From the NCBI RefSeq assembly GCF_019925205.1, contig NC_083564.1, forward strand, positions 12,591,491 to 12,655,490: a stretch of 64,000 bases of DNA. The letters run 5' to 3'. The notes under the pieces are model-generated. The model did not search any database. It was not told the DNA's origin and saw only the letters and a list, made by a program, of their open reading frames with translations. Shown piece after piece: positions 11,669 through 25,163 of the stretch. This DNA comes from Metopolophium dirhodum (Eukaryota > Arthropoda > Insecta > Hemiptera > Aphididae). The translations under genes and the position numbers were made by a program. Position 1 is the stretch's first letter. Every line of letters begins with the position of its first letter.

Positions 11669-13813
11669 AATAATATTTTGTTATTTTATACTAACTTAAA
11701 ATAAATGTATTTTTTAAATTATAAATGAAGCAACAAATGTATTGGTTGAATTGTTTTTATTTACTTCTATAGTTAATCTTTATATTAGTCAAACGAAATT
11801 CTTCAAAAGCTTCAAGTTTCAAAGACGATTGGAAAAATGAAAACCGAACTTGTTGATACTAAGAAATAGTATTTTCTCGTTTTTCTCAGTTTTGAAAGAA
11901 AATATAATACAAATACAACAGACATTTTAATGATAAGCAAATGTCTGACCTTTAATAGTCTAATAATTATTAGTTTTCAAAAAATATAAAATTTTGGACA
12001 CATTCAAGGTATAGTTTGTAGCATTATATATTATAGTGCAACATTAAAAAGTTCTTATAAAAAGTAAAAATTATATTTTCACTGTTGTACCTTTTAAAAA
12101 CATTTTAGACAATAATATTATATATTAAATAAGTTACCTACATAATCAATAAAAATAATTATAAAGATCAACAAACTTAATATTCTTTTTCTATATTTAA
12201 GTATAGGTACAAAAATAATTTAATAAATAATAAAGATCCACTAATACTAGAAGAATTAACAGATTTATATTTTAGAAAAAAAAATCATGTGAGAAAAAAT
12301 GTATTGATTAATTTACTCCTTGGTAAGTTTACCGGTATAATTTGAATGTGTTTAGGTTACATACCTAGCAGCTATTATACCTATTGTACCTATATTCGTA
12401 TATAATATAAAAGATGTAAAAACGCCTTTAGGCTATATTATAACAAATAATTACAGGATATAAGGTCCATAATATATTCGTGGAATTACTCGTTCCCAGA
12501 AAAGTGTAAATCAAAATTTGATCGACGCATTTTTATATACAATCCAAAATATATCGCGCATTCACCTTGCACGATTTTAATACTATTTCTATTCACGAAG
12601 ATTCATTTATTAAAATGTCTTGAATATAAAAAATAAAAATTGTTTAGTAATTTATTATTTTATACTGGTTATATGACTTATGATAAATTGTAATTTATTC
12701 ACATGCAATAACTAATATTGTACCGTCAAAATATAAACTGTTTTTGCATTTATTACTGCAACAGTGTTATTTCTTAAACAGTTAGGGTGTTTTTTTTGGT
12801 GTAACCTAATTTTTTTTTTTTTAAAAAAAACATTATACCATTTCCTAAGCTATTAGAACATAACAAAAATATTTGTATATAAAAAAATATAACGTTTTTC
12901 GTATATTATTATGATGGGCTAAAACCTTGGCAGTTGGCGATCACTTTTAACTTTTAAAAGTGGTTTACGTTTCGTGCTAAAAAATAAATCCACTGCCTAT
13001 CAGAAACATCATATTTCAAAACAGAGATAATTATTCGATTAGTTTGATTTATTTTTTTTAGGGCACATATTTTATCAGTTGTAGTCCATCATATACGTTA
13101 TAATCGCGTTTGTTGCTATAAAGACCTTTTTAAGTCTACATCGTGGTTTGTTGTCTTTGACATGTTATACTAGATGTCTAGATGTATATAACTCCGTCCA
13201 TATGTAAAATAAACGTTATCATTGACAATTATTGACATAATATTGTGTAAACCATAATTATTTTCCTTTTCAGTGGCGTTATTTCTATACATATATACAC
13301 CGCGTGGTCATTGTACTGTATAGTGTAGACTTTACAATCGATTAATATCAGCATAATAATATTATGTATGTACATAGATAGTGACTCTATAGTACATTAT
13401 CGGATGTATGCAAGTGATGTCATCGGGTCAGTGGGCCGTTCGGTTCTATTTCATATTATATTACATTACTCGTTAGCATCGAATTTTTGCAATACAACAT
13501 CGTACCTAGGTATATATATATATACGTCACACATAGTTCTACTCGTCAATATTCAGTTATGCTGTAGTCGGCGGCTAACGCGACTTATGTTTCAGATATA
13601 ATTGCGACAGTGTCAACTGCGGATAAAAAGAAATGACTGCGAACTTTGGCGGGGGCACTACTGCAGCATTGTCAGCATTCACAATGTGAACAATGTTCAT
13701 ATCACGCTCTGGAAACAGTCGATTACAATTAAGTCGCAGCGGGGGACGAGATAATAATATAACAGCCGGTATTGTGTACATGCGGCTATGCGAGGTATAG
13801 GTATCTATATATA
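11669..13813. other. Non-coding AT-rich stretch
   Basis: No supported gene. Homopolymer T/A runs lie near 12789-12830. Open frames near 13368-13601 and 13575-13813 are AT-driven. Confidence 0.6.
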
Positions 13814-14420
13814 CAGGGTGATTCACCAAGCATGCTCGCCTAATTTTTTTTTCTTCAATAATGCAGTTATATTTAAATATCCGATTTTTTTTTGTTTTTT
13901 CAAAAAATACTATATTTTCAAATTGTTGTGATTTTTTTTTTGTACTTCTCATTACTCAAGGAGTGCCCAGTAAAAAATCAAACTTTTTCAAATGAGAACA
14001 ACCCCTTCTCTACTGTAAATTATCTAGCAGATAATTTTCCTGAACATTGCGTTAAGCATCAAAATCAAAATTTGAACGAATAAATATTTATTTAACTTTA
14101 TGTACTTTATGTATCAAAAATATTTTAATAACTGGGAAACTACTCACTCGAATTTTGATTAGGCACCTGCATCGACCTTGTTCAAACAACAATTATCGAC
14201 TAAATAATTTACAACAGAAAAGGGTATTCCTCTTTTTAAAAATAGAAGTTTGTATCGCCACGAGACACTGACCTTGTAGCACCTACAAAAAATTCTCAAC
14301 ATTTTCAAACACTATGGTTTTTATATATTGGAAAAAATTGAAAAATTCAGAACTCCAATCAATTAAGATAGGAAAACATATGGGGTTGATCGTGCTCGGT
14401 TATGAATCAATATAATATTG
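13814..14420 (+). mobile_element. CAGGGTG-type MITE, copy B
   Basis: Begins TA|CAGGGTGATTCACCAAGCAT, the best-preserved left end of this family in the window. Internal family blocks follow: GGAGTGCCCAGT near 13960, TCTACTGTAAATTATCTAGCAG near 14012 and the mirrored AAATAATTTACAACAG near 14202. The right end (CGTGCTCGGTTATGAATCA) is diverged, so the 3' boundary is approximate. Confidence 0.7.
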
Positions 14421-14449
14421 TATTCTACATGGAAGATCACTCGTAAACA

Positions 14450-14476
14450 ACAATAATAATAATAATAATAATAATA
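14450..14476. repeat. (AAT)n microsatellite
   Basis: CAATAATAATAATAATAATAAT run just downstream of MITE copy B, followed by a short GC alternating run GCGCGCGCGC near 14483-14493. Confidence 0.8.
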
Positions 14477-14556
14477 TGGCGAGCGCGCGCGCGCACAAGA
14501 AATCGTTGGAAGCGACGACGAGGACGAAGTCGATCCCGTTAAAACTCGAATAAAAA

Positions 14557-14578
14557 TGTGTGTGTGTGTGTGTGTGTG
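14557..14578. repeat. (TG)n microsatellite
   Basis: About eleven uninterrupted TG units. Confidence 0.9.
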
Positions 14579-14639
14579 AGCAACTGGTTTTGCGTTTTCG
14601 GAGGGCGGTCAGACGTTTTATATTATTATTTCTCATGAA

Positions 14640-14860
14640 ACGTCTCCGGCGGAATGTTGGGTGGTACGCGAGCGTGGTTTCGCGGTCCGCAGCCGCCGGC
14701 GAAAAAAGCGATAATTGAACGCACCCGCGCCGGTTAACGCGGCGGCGGCGGCTCGGCGGTAGCACCAAATCGCAGTACACATATACGATATTACATATAT
14801 TATATTATGTGTATTAACAGTCGGCCAATTAACTCGGGGGGCCACTAGGTATATAAGTCG
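14640..14860. other. CpG-rich block, no gene assigned
   Basis: High GC and CpG relative to its surroundings (for example GCGGCGGCGGCGGCTCGGCGG near 14740). The frames that cross it are low-complexity R/A-rich translations and not recognisable proteins. Possible promoter or first-exon island. Confidence 0.3.
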
Positions 14861-17800
14861 TACATATTATATATAGGTAATACATATATAGAAATTTCGT
14901 TTTTTATATTTTTTAATGAGTTCCATTACCATATCTCCGAGCGATCTATATTATAATTTAGTAATAATATTGTGTGAGATGGCGTTGTACACACGCGCTC
15001 CCGGGTTGACACAATACCACATACGTATATAATAATATTATATACCTGCAGTCGAAAGTATATACCGCGCAATATATATATATATATATATGTACCTACC
15101 TACTACTATTATTATTATTATTATTATATATGTGATATAATTATTTTCAAAAATCGTTTATATACACGTGGTGAATAATATTTTTGACGTCCATTGGGCC
15201 TCCGCAAGCCGCCGCCCGCCGGCGTTCCAGACGGAATTGATTATTGTAATTTTTTTTTCTGCACTGCTGTTCGCTTTACCCGAATTTATTATTACCTATC
15301 GTAAAATACAGTAGCTATCTTATAGCTCCAGCCAATCGATGATAAAAAAAAAAAAAAAAAACGGCCGATATAATAATATGTCGTCCGTGCCCGATATTAT
15401 AATACATAGCCACATTGGTATTACTAATATATTTGCGTGTTATTTAACCATTCACAAAATATTGTGCATAACATCATACTATAATACTATATGGTATTAT
15501 GTTTTAAGTTAAAGGTAACACTAAATATTTTCACGGAATGTTTTCCGATTTTATCTCGGTTTATTTTACGAGACGGAAGAAATTATTATGATACATATTT
15601 TAAAAAAAAAATTTCTCGACACTTACGGAGACTACAGCATGCACACAAAAACAATTTTTTTTAAACAACAAAGTGTGCAAGTGTAGTTTTAACACTTGAT
15701 ATATCTTGCAAACTTAACAACTATCAGGAATGTATCTATGCAGTGTGTTCAACTAATGTGATAGTGAAAAGTGAAAACGTGCACATAATTCAATCTTTAT
15801 AATATAATATAGGTACCTATATAGGTGGGTATAGAATATAATATATAAACTAAATTGTTTATTTTAATTATTGATTGTAAGTGATACTAAAATGTTGATT
15901 AATTTTGTAATTAAATAGGTAAACTAATTTTTATGATAAATGATAGACCTAACATATAATATATAAATCAAAAGTTTAAATATCAACTTGCTTTTATTCG
16001 ATAAATTTACATCAAAATTTTAACCATCAATTACAATTATTATATATACATCTTTAATTATTCCTTTAGCTTCGGACACTCTGCATTCTCCATAATAATG
16101 GAGTATGCACAATGCACGTTAACATTATTTAAAATAAGAACTCATTGTAGTACAAAATTAATACTTTAATATGAACATCTCATAATCCGTACATAATTTT
16201 AATTAATAGATTAGAACGAACAACGAATATTTACTAATTTAAAATAGTGAGGTATTAGAAGATACAGTATTATCCATAATTGGGAACATCCTTTAATTAT
16301 AAATAAGCATAAGTCCGTGAGTATAATCTTAATAATTTGTTATTTAATCTAAATACACATATACTTAATACGTAATTATATACAAAAATGAACAAATAGA
16401 TTACACTTATACTTAAATAAAAAAGGCAGCAAGCCTGCAAGTGACATTTTTGTTTTAGTAAAATTTAATTTTCAAACTATTTAAAATTATTAAACTGGTT
16501 TAATATTCTTGTATTAGGTATTTCTTTTAACATGTTTGTCGATTTAATAGAACCTTAGTACACTAAACTCATATTACGAACTGCACAGCTATTGGGAATG
16601 CATACAAAATGAAATGTATATTTTTACTGTTTTGTCAAATTCAGTAAAAAAAAATCAATTTAGTGTATTTTTGATAGAACGCTAACTACTATATGTGTAA
16701 TAATATAACTATCGACGTTATCAGCGCATAGTAATAAAAAATTACATCTTATATTATATGAATAATAATAATATAATATATTGTCATCACAGTAAAATGT
16801 TAAATTTAAATTTTTTAGTTGTTCAAATTCAGTAAAATCTGTAAACGATGTACCTAATATTATTTGATGAACCTACAATAATACAAAGACTATACAAACC
16901 TACACATACACACACACAGGCTCACACGCACACACGTGTAGGTACCTACCTATTCATATTATTATGTACCTCTTATTTAATCAAATAGTTTGGTTCTGTC
17001 AGAAGAGTAGTAGCCAAAAACTCTCTGCGTGAACATCGAAAAGTAGTTTTTATTTATCCGCAGGGTATCATTCGTTCCTGTCTGTCTACTCAGAACTGAT
17101 TGGATACACTAAATGCACATACATTATTTCTAAACCAAAATATAATCATTACTATGAGAAAAATTAAAAAATTTCAATTTTTTAATAGATTTGAACCGTT
17201 GATATATTGTTGGTACAACATGGTATATTGTTAAAATATTACAATCAACAAATGGCTATAATATGCGCATAGGCACTTATTTAGTTATACCTACTTATAC
17301 GTAATAAAAGATATATACTATAACTAATGTGGTCGTACGGAAGTAGATGTTTATATAATATATTATATCATCTAGAATAATTGTCAAGTATAAATCGGAA
17401 CAAAAATAACAAAAATGGTGTCTGGAAAAGTGGAAACAAGTTGAGTTAGACAGTTCGAGGATAACGTTATATGCGCCCCCCCCCCCTAAAAAAAAACTAA
17501 TACGCAGTATGAAATTGTCTGGTCAATTATATTATACAGCATAAAATATAAATGCTAGTTACCGAACACATTTTACTTTATATTATTGAAATAAGTGTTT
17601 TATTATTCATCGTATCATACGAGACACCTCGTTAATAATGCACGTTTAAAGTAAATAAATGTGTAATGTTCTAATTATTTCACTTAAGTCGGCAAAATCT
17701 ACAGGTGCAGACATATACAGCCACTCTGGTATACAGCCACAGTGTGTTCGAAAGTTAATATTGAGATATGTAAATTGAGGAATTTAAATATTATACACTG

Positions 17801-20800
17801 TGAATTTATTGTTTGTATTTCACGATATAGCTGTTTATGTTAAGATTTTAATGCTGTTTGTGGATTCAGTACTAATAGTGCATTTTAAATTCAACGATGA
17901 CCACATTAATTTCCGAATACAATTATTAGTGACAACTATATTGAACACAGCCAAACTCAAAATCGTTATTAAAGCAGTAAGCTATACATAATAATATTTA
18001 AATAAAATACCTAGAAATAACTCCCTCTCGAAGCAATATTACAAAATCAAAAAACGTCTCACAAAAAATAGAAAATTAAAAACGTTGATACAGGTGCCGC
18101 CTGGTGCATCCATCGGTTTAGTATTTTACTAAAAATATTTTTAATAATTTCAAATCAAAAATTAGGATATTCTATTAAACTATACAGGTAAGGCATAACA
18201 ATAACGTATGTTATTAACTATTGTGTATCTGCAGAACTGTTGGCTGTTGCGACTGCCTATACGTAAAATCCCTTTACAGTCACAAATTAAAAAAAAAAAC
18301 AACAAAAAAACGGTAAATGTAACGATCATAAAGTAGAAATACCGTAACTGCCGAGACTATACTGCATATTAAGTCATGTTCAGCAATATACCTACAACTA
18401 AATAGTTAGGTTTAGGCTGTAAAACAAAATAGTACGTTGATACGGTTGTATATTATTATGCTTTACGTGTGTTATGGAATTACACGTTTTCCTATGCGCA
18501 TACGGTGTTCATAATATTTTGTAGTCGATAATCTATTAACAACACGAGTACAACTCGAGATTTCATTCTGCACATTTTCCGGAACGAATTCAAACTTTCT
18601 TCTCTTTCTATATTGATATTATTTATAATGTCCGTATATAGGCTATACATAATTCATTGATCTTAAGAAACTATTTTAAATGAACTTAACACATTTCTTG
18701 AATGTAGAACTCCGATATGATTTCGTTCATATCTACAGATAACAGCAGTGTTGAAAATGTACGAGCGACAACTTAAAACCATGATATTTACATATGATTT
18801 TCTGTATAGCCTCCAAAGTAGGTACCTATACAAATAAAAATACAAAAATTCTAAATGTCACAACCCGGAAAGCGTATTTGCTGATAAAAAATAATTTTCA
18901 ACTGCACAAAGTATTATTTCGCGTGTATTCCTTCACCATTTTTTTTACTAAATAATTTAATTTAAAAAATGATTTATAAAAACGTGTATGCTAGACGATG
19001 ATTTATAATAGTATATAATTAAGGTGTCGAAGCGATTAATCAATTTTGTTTGACAAGATTGAATTGGTACACCTTTGAACTGCAGCGATTTTCTGAGATT
19101 ATTGTCGAGATCATAGACATGAGCCCGAATTCAGTATTAACGCTGCAGCCAGCACTATCATCGTGTGTAATAAAGACGATGATTATACGTCGTACAGTAT
19201 TATAATTTGTAATAATAATAATAGTAAATTGCGCTGACTGCGTTTTCGACTGGGTTTACATCACGCCTTGTCGCATTTGTGTATTATATTATTATTATTA
19301 TTATATTATAATATACGAAAAAAAACGAAACGCATTCGCCGCGGACGTTCAGCCCAAAATGTTGCGGAAAACGGTCGAAAATCGCTGGTCGGCTATAAAC
19401 ACTACCTAGGTATAGTATGCATTACACACTATTATACCTGCCTACGTTATAATAACCGTCATCGGACAATTTTGGGTTACGGTGCACGTCACGATCCGAT
19501 TTTTTGATTAATGCCGGGACACAGCGTAGATATTATATTATTATAATGCTTATATTTTGTATTATATTATTATTATTATACGTAGGTACTACACACTTGC
19601 ACGCGCGTTTATCGTTATCTGCTGCCAAAGATGTCGGTGCACCCGACGCGTCAAAAAGTAATTATTATTAACGGTAGTGCGATTTGATCATTGCCGCAGC
19701 GGCCGTCGCATATTATGTGTAATAACATATATTATTATTATTGCCAGTGGTGGGCGGTAAGTTAATGGAAAAATTTAACCCGAGTCAGTCGCGAGTTATA
19801 TTAATTTTAAGGACCTCGAGTTAAAAGTTAATAGACAATAGTTAACGAAAAAAAATTCAACACGTTACATTATTATGATAAGAAATAAATCTCTCGATAA
19901 TTATTCCCACGTGTCCCCCCGCCACCCCCGCTTTACCAACACGTGGAAATACTTAGAATTCCAATGTTTTCCCCCACCAATATTTAGCAACCATGTATTT
20001 GCACTTTACATGAATATTCAAAAATATCCACGTGATTAGGGTATCGCAAAAAGGTATATTTTTTTAGATTTGCAAATGTCTTTGGCAAAAAAAAATTGCT
20101 AATATAGTAATAATAATATGTATAACCAAAACGTAATGTTAAGTTTCGTGAGCGATACATCGGTAACCACTAAACAAGCTTGATATTCGGAAATACCTAT
20201 AGGTATATAAAATATGATATTGACTAGACTTGTATCAACCAACAGTAAATTTAGGAAATATACATCGATTGCGATAATGACTGTGCGCCACAGGCATTAC
20301 TGACATAGTGACATACCCTAGTCATTACCTGCATTGCCGGAATTCCCAATATTGACGGTAACATATATATAATTATTAAGTACATAGTATTATATAGTAG
20401 GTACATTACATACCTACATATGAGAAGTGAAATTTAGGTCAGATCAAATGCACAATTCAAATTATTGGTCAACGGTTACATTTTGTGCGATTAGGTATTT
20501 ATCATTGTTTTATGAGTACTTAAATTATAGAATATTGCGTCCCCCACCCATGTTTACCTATTTTTACCCAATCGGCAATCGTTTTGTGTAGAGTGGGGCT
20601 GTCGTCTGGTAGCACACATTTTAATTTAAGTTATGAGTTAAGTACCTAACCAAATCATAATATTACATGAGTACAATATAAAATAGCACCGGAGTTAATG
20701 AAGAATTTATATATTATTATCACTCGTATAATAGTTTAAAATGTACTCGATCAGTTAGATTGGCAGAATTAGTCAGCGGTCGAAGACCATCTGAGACCAA

Positions 20801-23367
20801 AAATCTATGACTCAATCACTGTATGTGCGACAGATACACAAACACTAACGATAAAAAACAATATTAATTCATTACTCAATCACCGTTTTTTTAAATTTAA
20901 TCAGATACGTAACGGTACACGAGTAGTCAATATTTAATATTTCTCATCGAAAATATCTATTATTTACAATTATACACCAAATATTAAAATTAAATAACAT
21001 AAGTACGTACTCCCTAACTTAAATAATTTCTGAAATCATTGCCGTTACACGACTCTCAAATTTATAACTTCATCTCGAATACGGAAATCAATATCAAACA
21101 TGACATGATATAACTCATATGAGTTGACTATTGTGATTTTTATGACGTTCACAAAAAATAATATATGTAGGTATATTTGAAAATAAATATTATATAGATA
21201 GTAGATACACAGTAAATATAATTGTATAAGCTAACCGAGTCGGCTAAATTTAACGTTGATTTATTATTTCATTTGGTATTTACATTTGTAGATTTTTTAT
21301 AGTAGTATAAAATAAATAATAAGTTACCTAGTTACCTTGCCCTGTTCTATTTAGGTGTATATATATTATTATGTGGACGTATACGCGTTACGTCGACGTC
21401 CTGGTCGATTGAAGAATAACAACTGTGGTTGAACGATAGGGTGTTAACTTACGTACTAGTTAAGTACGAACTTTTAAAACTTGACAACGTAAATTGGTTT
21501 ATTAGCAAAGTATTATTTTAGAACAATTGAAGAAACGCATTATTTTTTCCAATTTCATAATCTTTTACTACCTAGTAATTTAAAAATGATTTTCATCGAA
21601 TTATAAACATTAGCAACACTGCTAGTACATATTGTCAGAATTATTGTAGTTATAATCACTTGGTACCTAATAGTTAACATCCAATAATAAGTAATAATCG
21701 AAATTCGGTCACTATTCCCGAACGTTACTTTAATATACTTCAAAGTTAAAATTAAAAACATTGTAAGACCATATTATTATACAAATTTAGTGTTGGATAA
21801 AAATCTAATATCTAACCTATCTTTACTACGTTTAATGTATAAAATAGCGTGTCTTGCTACAGTTATCAAATAATGTTTAATTCTCAAGTTATTCAATGCA
21901 TCATTTAAACAACCACATTTTCAAGGTTGATGTGTTGTTTCAATTTCACTTGATCGTTATAAATAGTATAAACCAAAACATTATTTAAATTTATAAATAC
22001 AAAAGTATTCAACTAACCGACAGAAAACCAAGAGATATGTATAAAGTGTTCATTATAAAATGAACAAGATTAAAAATAATACAACATATATTACTTTGTA
22101 CTTATAATTATATTAATATTATTTTTATTTTGTATTATACACATATACAAATATATACTACACTAACATATCAGTCGGCTGAACCAACTTATAAGGATGG
22201 GGGCTAATTTGATAAAAAAAATGAATAATATATCGTATTATGTTAAAAATAAAATAAACCATTGGGGAGAGGGTAATACAATATTTATCCATTCGAGTTA
22301 AGAGACTATTTTACCAAGATTTTACTATTGGATCTTACAAACTTACACACACATACGCACTATAGTCTATAAGTGATAAACACGAGCTGGTATTAAATCA
22401 CGATAAATTCTAAATAACGGTAGTGGAAGCGTGTCAAAGAGTATTATCTACTACCTACAAGGAACAGCCGCACGGGCACCTGTTGTGAATGATATATTGG
22501 TGACTAATGACTATATTGACTTAAGTGCATAATCTTGCCTTAACACCGGGCACGTAATCCTCTGGAAACAAGTGACGCATTTCATCGGAGGTGAGACGGA
22601 AATCATTTTGCCGGAATATCGTCACATTGCAGCACAATTAGTGCACAACACTGTTTTATATTAATTATTATAAACTCACCAAACGAACGCTGAACGAAAA
22701 CGGTTTGATATGACCACTGCAGAGAAAACAGCCACTGCGATGACTGTTTTATTATAATCTACACATAGATACTACTGTACCAGACCAACCGATAAAAATA
22801 TCGTTGTTACCTGGTCATGCAGACTGTGCTAGGTCGTTCCTGGGGGATACCGCGTGTGAGTAGTACTCGCCTGAAAGCGACTTTTCGTGAACCGTGAACT
22901 CATAGAATATAAATCTTATCAACGGTAATAAAATGATTCAAATTGAGGTAAATAAGATAAATAGCATGAACTAAGATTTATTATTTATTTATTTAGTTCA
23001 TGATAAATAGTATTGACTATCGAGTATCGACGGAACGACGAAAAGTTTCGAAGATGGTGATTAAAAATCTGTTTGATCAGACGACTTGAAGGAAACAAAT
23101 GAGCCAGTCTTTTTCAAGACTGTCCGCTGGAAAAAAATCAATTCACCCAATTGCGAATAGGTACGCTGTGGCAGCGGTTAGGTTAATCTACTGACCAGAG
23201 TATACCATGGTTAAGTGGGAATAATAAATTTGATTAATATTCACCTTGACGCACCAGCGCTGCCCTCAGTTCGTAATCCCTGAAAAACGGATAACACGAC
23301 GTGATTGAAGTCAGAATATCGTTTATTTTAACATAATTGCTAAATTAACAAAGTTTTTTTCTCAAAG
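14861..23367. other. Long non-coding stretch
   Basis: No supported gene. It holds (TA)n and (ATT)n runs at about 15070-15128, a CA-rich run near 16908-16935, a poly-C tract at about 17476-17487, CpG-richer sequence near 19330-19400 and 22560-22900, and a short hairpin near 22962-23005 (CATGAACTAA / TTAGTTCATG). Several TAGGTACCTA words occur (about 15812, 16940, 18812). Confidence 0.6.
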
Positions 23368-23575
23368 ACTATGTATAAACGTAGTGGCACCTGAAGCCCC
23401 TGATTGTTCCAGTGAGTCCGAAATTGGCATAAATGAAGAGGGTGCTAATTTCAAAACTGGGGGCGATAACCATCTTCAAGTTGCACCTATGTATAAATGC
23501 CAAAAAAAAACTTTATTGCAGTCATCACAAGCTAAATTAAACGGTGGAGGCGCAAACACTGCTCGAGTCTCTCAG
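23368..23575 (+). other. Candidate internal exon, unknown gene
   Basis: Open frame preceded by a T-rich acceptor-like TTTTTTTCTCAAAG and ending TCTCAG|GTATTG, a good splice donor. The frame through GTGGCACCTGAAGCCCCTG reads a polar peptide (begins VAPEAPDCSSESEIGIN, ends ANTARVSQ) with ordinary amino-acid balance, unlike the Y/I/N-rich noise frames nearby. No family recognised. It could be a real exon of an unplaced gene, a pseudogene scrap or chance. Confidence 0.25.
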
Positions 23576-23593
23576 GTATTGGGTGATATTTAG

Positions 23594-24500
23594 AATATAT
23601 ACAATATACATATACAACGTTTTTTTTAATTAGTACATATTGTCGAAATAGTCGAATAACCACAAATTTATAATTTATACTACAATAAAAAATAAAATAT
23701 TTAATTATATGTATTATATTATTTTATAGTTATGAGCTACAATAGTAAATATAATATACTCGTATTATAAGTATTAAAATATGTACATTAAAACATTTAT
23801 TATAAAGTATAAACATTATTTTGCTAATAGTTAAAAGTTTTTTTGGTAATTGTCATAGAAGTATTATTTATTCAATTTAACAAGAAATTCACTCAAAAAG
23901 TGTATTTGATTGTGACTAATGCGTCGGGCCACGCGTATTGTATTGTGTTGTTTTAAATTAAAGTTTAAATATAATTCCACGTCAGGCGCTTTGGTTATCT
24001 ACGGAAATCTTAATAATTTGCTTACAAAACATCTAAAAAGTGGGCGATTACAAAGATCACTTGAGTAGAAAATATTTAACAGTAATTCACTCATTTGTGA
24101 TAAATTATAATAATATTTTATTGAATATTGTATATTGTATTTAAGATTTTTAAATTCGAGGTGCCACCATTAGGTGCCTTCCCCCTCCCGTTAATAAAAT
24201 CACATCAAATTCACTTATTGTGTAACATATAAATACAGATTGTAGATATATAAGTTTTTGTTCAATAAAAAAAAAAATGATTTTTAATAATAAAAACAAT
24301 TTGTTTACCATAAATTAATTTGGGTTGCATTCTCAGTGAGACACCAATTGGAATAGTTTAAAAATCCATTTGAACATTTTTAAACAATAATATATGAAAT
24401 AATAATAATTTTATAAAATGTTATTTACTAAACCCAATAATAAAATTCATTATACTTATTTGTTATCAACTATTAAACTATATCATTATATATAGTATAA
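23594..24500. other. Non-coding AT-rich stretch
   Basis: Nothing recognised apart from short A-rich runs. Confidence 0.6.
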
Positions 24501-25163
24501 TAACTTATCAATCTTTTGGATTATTTTTTTAGGGATTTTTAAAGAAGGGATATATCATTCATACTATCATAGTTTTGTAATAACAATTGAACAACTTCAG
24601 CTGTTTCTGCATGACGTATACCATGTTTCACAAAAATTGACTATAATATCCTAAACCATAATATGGTTAATTAGGATATACCGTAAAATGGGATAACTTT
24701 GATACCCATATATTTTTATTCACCTGCAGAGTACCATAATGATTTAATTTTTTTTCATAAAATGGGGTTACTTAGATATCACATTAAGAAATATAGGTAT
24801 AAAAGTTTCCCACTATGTTGTGTAACTTTGATAGCATATTAAACAGATTGATATCTCAAAAGATAACATCAGAAATTTAAAAATTAAAACGTTAAAATAT
24901 TAATCATAACTAGCTGTAACTAATATTTAATTTTGAGAGTTGTATCGTTAATACTACAGAAGTTATCCATAAAATAAAAAGTAAAATTGTCATAAAACAG
25001 TAAAACACTATCAAAGTTACCCCATTTTACGGTAGTCAATTTTCGCGAAACATGGTATACGTCATGTAGAAACAGCTGAAGTTGTTCAATTGTTATTAAA
25101 AAACTATATATCCCTTCTTTAAAAATCTCTAAAAAAAATAATCCAAAATATTGATAGGTTATA
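24501..25163. mobile_element. Nested palindromic element with GTAAAATGGG inner ends
   Basis: Outer arms of about 145 bases are inverted copies. The left arm (24501-24644) contains GAACAACTTCAGCTGTTTCT, GACGTATACCATG and CAAAAATTGACTA; the right arm (25031-25163) mirrors them as AACAGCTGAAGTTGTTC, CATGGTATACGTC and TAGTCAATTTTCG. Inside, TACCGTAAAATGGGATAACT at 24679 mirrors AGTTACCCCATTTTACGGTA ending at 25034. A small palindrome (TATCCTAA...TTAGGATA) sits at about 24648-24679. No product is encoded. The element family is not identified. Confidence 0.7.

Noticed and set aside
13575..13952. 125-codon open frame (-)
   Set aside because: It crosses the left end of MITE copy B and is K/N/I-rich noise.
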